Part shown: in pieces, positions 26,766 through 32,494 of the stretch
Position numbering within the stretch: position 1 is the stretch's first letter
How the letters are laid out: each line of letters begins with the position of its first letter
Source: an uncultured Prochlorococcus sp.
GTDB taxonomy: Bacteria > Cyanobacteriota > Cyanobacteriia > PCC-6307 > Cyanobiaceae
DNA length: 32,494 nucleotides
Direction of reading: 5' to 3'
Assembly: GCA_902624085.1 (NCBI GenBank)
Contig: CACNWD010000014.1
Coordinates: forward strand, 1 to 32,494
Program-made: the position numbers and the translations under genes
Notes under the pieces: generated by a model
Told to the model about the DNA's origin: nothing
The model's input: only the letters and a program-made list of their open reading frames with translations
Databases searched by the model: none

Positions 26766-27497
26766 ATGCAAACTCTAGAATCAAATAAAAAACCTAATTT
26801 AGAGCATCAAGTTGATGAAAATTCAGGAAATTTACCTGATTTTACAACTGATGCTTACAAAGACGCTTATAGCAGGATTAATGCGATTGTTATCGAAGGA
26901 GAACAAGAGGCTTATGATAATTACATTTCTATCGCATCTCTTCTACCTAAAGATAGTGAGGAATTAACAAAACTCGCAAAAATGGAATTGAAACATAAAA
27001 GAGGTTTTATTGCTTGTGGTAAAAATTTGAGTGTTGAAGCTGATATGGTTTTTGCTAAAGAATTTTTCTCTAAATTACATGGAAATTTTCAAACTGCTCT
27101 AGAGAATGAAAACCTAACAACATGTCTATTAATTCAAGCAATATTAATAGAGGCTTTTGCTATCTCTGCATATCATGTTTACATAAGAGTTGCAGATCCA
27201 TTTGCGAAAAAAATAACTCAAGGTGTTGTAAATGATGAATATTTGCACTTGAATTATGGGGAGAAATGGTTAAAAGAAAATTTACATACTTGCAAAAATG
27301 AATTAATAGCGGCTAATAAAGCAAATCTACCTCTAATAAAAAAGATGTTAGATCAAGTTGCAGATGATGCGGCAATTTTATCGATGGATAAAGAAGAACT
27401 TATGGAAGAGTTTATGATCGCTTATCAAGATGCTTTACTTGAAATGGGTCTTGATAATAGAGAGATAGCAAGAATGGCTATGGCTGCAATTGTTTAA
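26766..27497 (+). CDS. ado: Aldehyde-deformylating oxygenase (alkane synthase)
   Basis: ADO is a ferritin-like di-iron enzyme that converts fatty aldehydes to alkanes plus formate; in Prochlorococcus the product is mainly C15/C17 alkane. The 243-residue product carries all di-iron ligands: Glu46 (IEGEQEA), Glu74 and His77 (MELKHKRG), Glu129 (LIEAFAISAYH), and Glu158 and His161 (DEYLHLNYG). I chose ATG 26766 (MQTLESNKK) because homologues begin M-x-TLE; ATG 26745 would add seven residues. The next gene is acyl-ACP reductase, its partner, 102 bases downstream with its own likely promoter. Confidence 0.97.
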   Translation: MQTLESNKKPNLEHQVDENSGNLPDFTTDAYKDAYSRINAIVIEGEQEAYDNYISIASLLPKDSEELTKLAKMELKHKRGFIACGKNLSVEADMVFAKEFFSKLHGNFQTALENENLTTCLLIQAILIEAFAISAYHVYIRVADPFAKKITQGVVNDEYLHLNYGEKWLKENLHTCKNELIAANKANLPLIKKMLDQVADDAAILSMDKEELMEEFMIAYQDALLEMGLDNREIARMAMAAIV

Positions 27498-27547
27498 ATA
27501 AATAAAATTGTTTAATATTTTTATTTATAATTTTATTCACTTTAGAA

Positions 27548-27562
27548 ATAGCTGTATGCTAT
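27548..27562 (+). promoter_or_regulatory. Possible promoter element before aar
   Basis: ATAGC / GCTAT form a 5-bp inverted repeat around TGTAT, 38-52 bases before the aar ATG. The TATGCT within it (27555-27560) could serve as a -10 box. A separate aar promoter is known in other cyanobacteria. The call here is by position only. Confidence 0.3.
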
Positions 27563-27599
27563 TGTTCATACCGTAAGTTTTATTTCAAAAAAAGTCTCA

Positions 27600-28640
27600 A
27601 TGTTTGGGCTAATTGGCCACTCCACAAGTTTTGCGGATGCAAAAAGAAAAGCTTCAATCTTAGGCTTTGATCACATAGCAGAAGGTGATTTGGATGTATG
27701 GTGCATGGCGCCACCTCAACTTGTTGAAAATGTGGAAGTTAAGAGTGCTGTAGGAGTTTCAATAGAGGGCTCATATATTGATTCATGTTTTGTACCTGAG
27801 ATGCTTTCTAGATTTAAGACCGCGAGAAGAAAAGTTCTGAATGCGATGGAGTTAGCTCAAAAGAAAGGAATTAACATTACAGCATTAGGAGGTTTTACAT
27901 CAATTATTTTTGAAAATTTTAATTTGCTACAACATAAACAAATAAGAAATACTTCTCTGGAATGGGAAAGATTTACAACAGGTAATACGCATACGGCATG
28001 GGTTATCTGCAGACAACTTGAAATTAATGCTCCAAAAGTTGGTATTGATATTAAAAAATCAAGTGTTGCAGTTGTTGGAGCTACTGGTGATATTGGTAGC
28101 GCTGTATGTAGGTGGCTTACTAAAAAAACAGGTGTAGGAGAATTGCTAATGGTAGCAAGACAGCAAGAACCATTAATTGCACTCCAAAAGGAGTTGAATG
28201 GAGGAGAGATCAAAACTTTAAATGAAGCTTTACCACTAGCTGATATTGTTGTTTGGGTTGCTAGTATGCCTAAAACAATGGAAATTGATATTTCTAGGCT
28301 TAAAAGACCTTGTTTAATGATTGATGGAGGGTATCCAAAGAATCTTGATGAAAAATTTAAAGGGAATGATATTCATATCCTAAAGGGAGGGATAGTTAAG
28401 TTTTTTAATGATATTGGTTGGAATATGATGGAGTTGGCTGAGATGGAAAATCCTCAAAGAGAAATGTTTGCATGTTTTGCAGAGGCCATGATTTTAGAAT
28501 TTGAAAAATGTCATACTAATTTTAGTTGGGGTAGAAATAATATTACACTTGAGAAAATGGAGTTTATTGGCGCTGCTTCAGAAAAACATGGATTTTCCGC
28601 CATAGGACTTGATAAGCATACAAATCCTTTGCCTGTATAG
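27600..28640 (+). CDS. aar: Long-chain acyl-ACP reductase
   Basis: AAR reduces acyl-ACP to fatty aldehyde with NADPH through an acyl-cysteine intermediate and hands the aldehyde to ADO. The 346-residue product has [18 protein letters not shown], the [19 protein letters not shown] Rossmann motif (about 158-175) and [11 protein letters not shown]. It also has [10 protein letters not shown] and MFACFAEAM with Cys292, matching the catalytic cysteine of the Synechococcus enzyme. The length is typical. It is flanked by ado and, six bases downstream, accA, the usual cyanobacterial order. Confidence 0.97.
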   Translation: MFGLIGHSTSFADAKRKASILGFDHIAEGDLDVWCMAPPQLVENVEVKSAVGVSIEGSYIDSCFVPEMLSRFKTARRKVLNAMELAQKKGINITALGGFTSIIFENFNLLQHKQIRNTSLEWERFTTGNTHTAWVICRQLEINAPKVGIDIKKSSVAVVGATGDIGSAVCRWLTKKTGVGELLMVARQQEPLIALQKELNGGEIKTLNEALPLADIVVWVASMPKTMEIDISRLKRPCLMIDGGYPKNLDEKFKGNDIHILKGGIVKFFNDIGWNMMELAEMENPQREMFACFAEAMILEFEKCHTNFSWGRNNITLEKMEFIGAASEKHGFSAIGLDKHTNPLPV

Positions 28641-28646
28641 TTTATT

Positions 28647-29633
28647 ATGCCAAGACGATTTCTTTTGGATTTTGAAAAACCATTAGTAGAGTTAGAGAAA
28701 CAAATTGAACAAATTCGTGAATTGGCTCGTGACTCAGAAGTTGATGTTAGTCAACAACTGCTTCAATTAGAGACTCTTGCAACGAGAAGAAGGGAAGAAA
28801 TTTTTAGATCACTTACTCCATCCCAAAAGATTCAAGTAGCAAGACATCCTCAAAGACCAAGTACTTTTGATTTTATACAGATGTTTTGTGAAGATTGGAT
28901 TGAATTACATGGAGATAGAAATGGTGGAGATGATATGGCTTTAATTGGTGGTATTGGCTCAATAAATAATAGATCGGTACTACTATTAGGTCATCAAAAA
29001 GGACGAGATACTAAAGAAAATGTTATTAGAAATTTTGGAATGGCAAAACCAGGAGGATACAGAAAAGCTTTAAGGTTAATGAAACATGCAAATAGATTTA
29101 GTTTGCCAATATTAACTTTCATTGATACTCCAGGAGCCTATGCGGGGCTTTCAGCAGAAGAACAAGGGCAAGGTGAAGCTATTGCTAGAAATTTAAGAGA
29201 GATGTTTGGGTTCAAGGTTCCAATTATTGCTACTGTGATTGGAGAAGGTGGTTCTGGGGGTGCATTGGGTATAGGAGTAGCAGATAGATTACTAATGTTT
29301 GAACATAGTGTTTATACAGTTGCTAGCCCTGAAGCATGTGCATCTATCTTATGGAGAGATGCTGCTAAGGCGCCAGAAGCAGCCTCAGCCTTAAAAATTA
29401 CTGGTCAAGATTTATTAAAGTTGGGAATTATTGATGAGGTTTTACCAGAACCTGCAGGTGGTAATAATTGGGCTCCTCTTCACGCAGGAGAAACACTTAA
29501 AAGTTCAATAGAAAAGCATTTGGATGAATTACTTAAAATGACAAATGAAGAATTATTAGAGAAAAGATACTCTAAATTCAGGGTATTAGGAAAATTCATT
29601 GAATCTGTTAATCTTGAAGAAATTCAAGATTAA
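28647..29633 (+). CDS. accA: Acetyl-CoA carboxylase carboxyltransferase subunit alpha
   Basis: AccA, with AccD, transfers carboxyl from biotin to acetyl-CoA, making malonyl-CoA for fatty acid synthesis. The 328-residue product has the N-terminal helical [43 protein letters not shown] and [31 protein letters not shown]. It also has [26 protein letters not shown] and [19 protein letters not shown]. All are typical. It follows aar by six bases and is probably co-transcribed with it, tying fatty acid supply to alkane synthesis. Confidence 0.97.
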   Translation: MPRRFLLDFEKPLVELEKQIEQIRELARDSEVDVSQQLLQLETLATRRREEIFRSLTPSQKIQVARHPQRPSTFDFIQMFCEDWIELHGDRNGGDDMALIGGIGSINNRSVLLLGHQKGRDTKENVIRNFGMAKPGGYRKALRLMKHANRFSLPILTFIDTPGAYAGLSAEEQGQGEAIARNLREMFGFKVPIIATVIGEGGSGGALGIGVADRLLMFEHSVYTVASPEACASILWRDAAKAPEAASALKITGQDLLKLGIIDEVLPEPAGGNNWAPLHAGETLKSSIEKHLDELLKMTNEELLEKRYSKFRVLGKFIESVNLEEIQD

Positions 29634-29656
29634 ATTATTAATTTTTTATTTTTAAA

Positions 29657-30364
29657 TTGAAACTAGCACTTATTACTGGAGCAACAAAGGGTATAGGAAG
29701 ATCAACTGCCCAGACTTTTGCAAAAGCAGGTTGGAATTTAATTTTGTTAGGAAGAGATATACAAAAACTACAAGATTTAAAAAATCAATTATCAAATACC
29801 GGTGTACAAATCAATATATTGGCATTTGATTTATCACAATCTGATAAGGTCGATCAATACGTAAATCAATGTATTAAAAGTTATGGATGTCCAACAGTTG
29901 TAATTAATAATGCTGGGTTTGCCTTTAATGGGGAATTAGTAAGTATGCCGCTAGATAAGTGGCAAGAAATAATTCAAGTAAATCTTACAAGCGTTTTCCA
30001 AATATGTTCATGTGTAGTTCCTTTTATGAGAACTAAAGGCGGTTTGATTATCAATGTTAGCAGTCATGCTGCAAATAATGCTTTTCCAAATTGGGGAGCA
30101 TATTGTGTATCAAAGGCTGCATTGGCAAGCTTCACAAAATGTTTAAGAGAGGAGGAAAGAAAAAATTCAATCAGAGCATCCACTATCACTTTGGGTTCAG
30201 TAAATACGCCACTTTGGGATTCTGAATTTGTAAATTCAGATTTTAATAAAGATTCAATGCTCTCCTCCGATAGAGTATCAGAAACCATTCTTTTTATTGC
30301 TGAGCAACCTCAATCTCAGCTGATTGAGGATATTATTCTTATGCCTGCTACTGGTGCTTTCTAA
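29657..30364 (+). CDS. Short-chain dehydrogenase/reductase
   Basis: This classical SDR has 235 residues. The NAD(P) motif TGATKGIG is at about 7-14, NNAG is in VVINNAGFAFNG, and the catalytic set is Ser136, Tyr149 and Lys153 (GAYCVSKAAL). An Arg in LLGRD after the second strand hints at NADP preference. Homologues sit at the same place after accA in many cyanobacteria. The substrate is unknown; a FabG-like 3-oxoacyl or other carbonyl reductase role is possible but not shown. Start TTG 29657 gives MKLALITG; no ATG is available. It is 23 bases after accA, so probably the operon's last gene before the folE promoter. Confidence 0.88.
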   Translation: MKLALITGATKGIGRSTAQTFAKAGWNLILLGRDIQKLQDLKNQLSNTGVQINILAFDLSQSDKVDQYVNQCIKSYGCPTVVINNAGFAFNGELVSMPLDKWQEIIQVNLTSVFQICSCVVPFMRTKGGLIINVSSHAANNAFPNWGAYCVSKAALASFTKCLREEERKNSIRASTITLGSVNTPLWDSEFVNSDFNKDSMLSSDRVSETILFIAEQPQSQLIEDIILMPATGAF

Positions 30365-30416
30365 AGTATTTTAAAAGTATTATTTTGAGGAATTTGTTGC
30401 TAGTAATTCAACTCTG

Positions 30417-30444
30417 AGTAACCCACTAATGTGATATAGTTACT
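30417..30444 (+). promoter_or_regulatory. Promoter region of folE with inverted repeat over the -10
   Basis: AGTAAC (30417-30422) and GTTACT (30439-30444) are inverted arms 16 bases apart. A possible -10, TATAGT (30435-30440), overlaps the right arm. It lies in the 142-base gap before folE. Binding there would block RNA polymerase, so an operator is plausible. Confidence 0.35.
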
Positions 30445-30506
30445 TAGTGCATTTAAACTTTTATATATAAAGTATTAATAACTTTTCAAGATTTAAATAA
30501 TTATTC

Positions 30507-31235
30507 ATGACTATCACTCCAAGTGAAAATATTAAAAAAGAAGTAGATAAAAAAATTTCTGATGTAATTAGAAACAGAATAATACTTCAAAAAAAGAGAT
30601 TCCATGCAAATGACAATATTTCAGATTTTATTAATCCTGGAGAATTAGAGCATTTGCAAAAAGAGGTTGCCTCTAAAGTAAGGGATTTATTAAAGTCTTT
30701 AGTTATTGATATTGAAAATGATCATAATTCACAAGAGACTGCAGAAAGAGTTGCAAAGATGTATCTAAAGGAAGTCTTCAAAGGTAGATATCATAAAAGA
30801 CCTACTGTTACAGACTTTCCAAATGCTAAAAATTTAGATGAAATATACACTCTTGGACCTATAAGTGTACGTTCTGCTTGCTCACATCATATGGTCCCAA
30901 TAATTGGAGATTGTTGGATTGGAATTAAGCCAGGTGACAAGGTTATTGGTATCTCAAAATTTGCACGAGTTGCTGATTGGGTCTTTTCAAGACCACATAT
31001 ACAAGAGGAGGCAGTTATGATTTTGGCTGACGAAATTGAACGTTTATGTGAACCAAAAGGTCTTGCAATTCTTGTTAAAGCAAAACATTATTGCATGTGT
31101 TGGCGAGGTGTTAAAGAGCCTAATACAAGCATGATAAATTCTATTGTGAGAGGTGATTTCAGACATGATCCTAGTCTTAAACAAGAATTCTTTGAACTTG
31201 TTAAAAATCAACCTGGTGGTTTATCTTGTAGTTAG
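30507..31235 (+). CDS. folE: GTP cyclohydrolase I
   Basis: FolE converts GTP to dihydroneopterin triphosphate, the first step to folate and other pterins. The 242-residue product has zinc ligands Cys125 and His128 (CSHHMVPI) and Cys196 (KHYCMCWRG). It also has TAERVAKMYLKEVFKG-like residues around 78-93, GISKFARVADWVFSRPHIQEEAVMILA and a final MINSIVRGDFR. The N-terminal ~45 residues are variable. ATG 30507 follows an apparent promoter of its own. The 3' end faces trpF across 30 AT-rich bases. Confidence 0.97.
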   Translation: MTITPSENIKKEVDKKISDVIRNRIILQKKRFHANDNISDFINPGELEHLQKEVASKVRDLLKSLVIDIENDHNSQETAERVAKMYLKEVFKGRYHKRPTVTDFPNAKNLDEIYTLGPISVRSACSHHMVPIIGDCWIGIKPGDKVIGISKFARVADWVFSRPHIQEEAVMILADEIERLCEPKGLAILVKAKHYCMCWRGVKEPNTSMINSIVRGDFRHDPSLKQEFFELVKNQPGGLSCS

Positions 31236-31265
31236 TATTGGTTTTAAAATTTTATAAATAAACTA

Positions 31266-31913
31266 CTATCCTTTAATTAGATTTAAAAGTTTCTTTGTTT
31301 TATTTAAATCTTTTATCCCTGGGGAGCTTTCAATACTACTTGAGACATCAATACCATCTGGTTTGATATCAATAAGAATTTGTTTTAACCAATCTATCGA
31401 TATTCCACCTGCGAGTAGCCAAGGCTTGCTGAAATTTAATTCTTTTAGATATTTAGAATTTATTCTTATCCCTGAACCTCCATATGTTTTTTCGTTCCAA
31501 GAATCTAAAAGTATAGTATCAATGAAATCAGAAAAAAGTTCAATTTCTCTAATATTTTCTCTATCTTTTATCCTAAATGCTTTCCATAGTTCAATTTGAG
31601 GTAATTCCCTACGAAGTTTTTTGGAATATGAAAGATCTTCATCTCCATGAAGCTGTATGACATTCTCAAATTCAAAAGAATTTATGGAAATCAACTCTAG
31701 AGGTATATTTTTTACTACAGAAACTCTTTTTACATGTGGGAAATTTTTCTTAAGATTTCTAAAAATATCTTTTTTTTTCTGAGGCGAGACATATCTGGGC
31801 GATTCTTTTACTGAAATTACTCCTATTGCATCAGCACCTAGCTTAGCAATCTGGAGTGCTTGATCAACAGAAGTTATACCGCAAATTTTTACAAGAGTTT
31901 TAGCTTCCAACAT
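31266..31913 (-). CDS. trpF: Phosphoribosylanthranilate isomerase
   Basis: TrpF rearranges phosphoribosylanthranilate to CdRP in tryptophan synthesis. The 215-residue beta/alpha-barrel has VKICGITSVDQAL with the general-base Cys11, KLGADAIGVISVKESPRYV and VIQLHGDED. It also has LLDSWNEKTYGGSG, WLLAGGISIDWL and the phosphate-binding GIDVSSSIESSPGIKD. ATG 31913 is used. It is divergent from the site-2-protease homologue with 65 bases between starts. Confidence 0.95.
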   Translation of the reverse strand: MLEAKTLVKICGITSVDQALQIAKLGADAIGVISVKESPRYVSPQKKKDIFRNLKKNFPHVKRVSVVKNIPLELISINSFEFENVIQLHGDEDLSYSKKLRRELPQIELWKAFRIKDRENIREIELFSDFIDTILLDSWNEKTYGGSGIRINSKYLKELNFSKPWLLAGGISIDWLKQILIDIKPDGIDVSSSIESSPGIKDLNKTKKLLNLIKG

Positions 31914-31921
31914 TTTTAAAT

Positions 31922-31927
31922 TATAAT
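31922..31927 (+). promoter_or_regulatory. Putative -10 box before the site-2-protease homologue
   Basis: A perfect TATAAT lies 51 bases before the TTG start in the trpF divergent gap. No clear -35 is visible. Confidence 0.4.
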
Positions 31928-31967
31928 TTTTTTTAATGGGTAGAATGAACTTATTAATTACTGTAAC

Positions 31968-31971
31968 GGAG
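31968..31971 (+). promoter_or_regulatory. Shine-Dalgarno deciding the TTG start of the site-2-protease homologue
   Basis: GGAG lies seven bases before TTG 31979. An in-frame stop at 31964-31966 excludes any earlier start. Confidence 0.6.
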
Positions 31972-31978
31972 TTTATTT

Positions 31979-32494
31979 TTGAGAGGCTGGCAAATTTTAA
32001 AAATATGGGGAGTGCCTTTTAAAATTCATCCTTATTGGATCATTCTCCTTTTCTTATTTTCATGGAGTATAAGTGATCAAATTAATTTAACATCAAGTGA
32101 TATATTCAACAAGCAAGAGGCTTGGATAATAGGTTTCTTCACATCACTTCTTTTATTATGCTCAATAATATTCCATCAGATTTTTCATGCATATATTTGT
32201 ATTAGTGAAGGAGTTAAAATTAAAAATATTACCTTCTTTTTCCTTGGCGCAGTTTTGCAAATAGAAGAATATTGTCAAAATGCATTAGGTAATATAAAAA
32301 TATCTCTTGTAAGACCTTTCTTATGTTTTCTTACATCGACCTTTTTATTTTTAATTAGTAATCTTAGTGAAACTAAAGAGCAAATTTTCATAAATATAAT
32401 TACTAGAGTTGGAGTTTTAAATTTATTTCTTGGAATATTTAATTTAATACCAGTTGGCACTTTGGATGGTGGTAATTTGCTCAAAAGCATAATT
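31979..32494 (+). CDS. Site-2-protease-like (M50) membrane protein with degenerate active site (partial)
   Basis: The reading frame starts at TTG 31979 and runs off the window after 172 residues. N-terminal RGWQILKIWGVPFKIHPYW and four or more hydrophobic segments match the cyanobacterial site-2-protease family. In that family an intramembrane zinc protease cuts within membrane segments. The expected HExxH appears as H66-Q67-I68-F69-H70, so the catalytic Glu is Gln. The usual AGP loop reads VRPFL, and the third motif NxxPxxPLDGG is NLIPVGTLDGG with Asp163 kept. The zinc ligands remain but proteolysis is doubtful. Since the C-terminal half is missing, a CBS or other domain cannot be excluded. 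Confidence 0.85.
   Translation, partial: MRGWQILKIWGVPFKIHPYWIILLFLFSWSISDQINLTSSDIFNKQEAWIIGFFTSLLLLCSIIFHQIFHAYICISEGVKIKNITFFFLGAVLQIEEYCQNALGNIKISLVRPFLCFLTSTFLFLISNLSETKEQIFINIITRVGVLNLFLGIFNLIPVGTLDGGNLLKSII

Overview
This window is a strongly AT-rich, very compact stretch of chromosome from a marine picocyanobacterium, almost certainly a Prochlorococcus of the AT-rich (high-light-like) type. Support comes from the gene content: psb27, a ferrochelatase with a C-terminal chlorophyll-binding helix, a Tab2-family protein, the aldehyde-deformylating oxygenase / acyl-ACP reductase pair, and B12 genes. It also comes from the extreme A+T bias, many TTG starts, gaps of only a few bases and few strong Shine-Dalgarno sites. 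The exact clade cannot be fixed by reading alone. I see no rRNA, tRNA, CRISPR array or insertion sequence. No gap between genes exceeds about 190 bases.

Layout. 1-4.1 kb: the tail of an unidentified gene, ssb, cobK, cutA, a PfkB-type (adenosine-like) kinase and purA. 4.1-6.4 kb: psb27 downstream of proS on the minus strand. 6.6-8.6 kb: a small helix-turn-helix protein, a small membrane protein overlapping a family I pyrophosphatase gene, and signal peptidase I. 8.7-13.7 kb: a two-domain histidine phosphatase divergent from a CPBP membrane protease, then a small bitopic protein directly before ftsI. 13.8-19.3 kb: transaldolase, then a minus-strand run of a geranylgeranyl-reductase-like flavoprotein, frr, pyrH, cobO and a phage-type tyrosine recombinase. 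19.4-22.8 kb: hemH, ilvB and an SNase-fold secreted protein. 22.8-25.8 kb: a minus-strand operon of an S1-domain protein, a Tab2-family protein and PgeF. 25.8-31.2 kb: creatininase-family amidohydrolase, ado, aar, accA, a short-chain dehydrogenase and folE. 31.3 kb to the end: trpF, divergent from a site-2-protease homologue cut off by the window edge.

Most genes are housekeeping. The coherent functional block is 26.7-29.6 kb: acetyl-CoA carboxylase supplies malonyl-CoA for fatty acids, AAR reduces acyl-ACP to aldehyde and ADO converts the aldehyde to alkane. The layout is known in cyanobacteria.

I did not find a clearly new multi-gene system. The most interesting observations are at residue level. 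The only pyrophosphatase in the window lacks three metal- or substrate-binding residues of the E. coli enzyme. The site-2-protease homologue has HQxxH instead of HExxH, with further motif decay, so it looks like a pseudoprotease. Psb27 has no lipobox cysteine. The short membrane protein before ftsI is a candidate FtsL-type divisome protein. Inverted repeats sit at the promoters of ado and folE.
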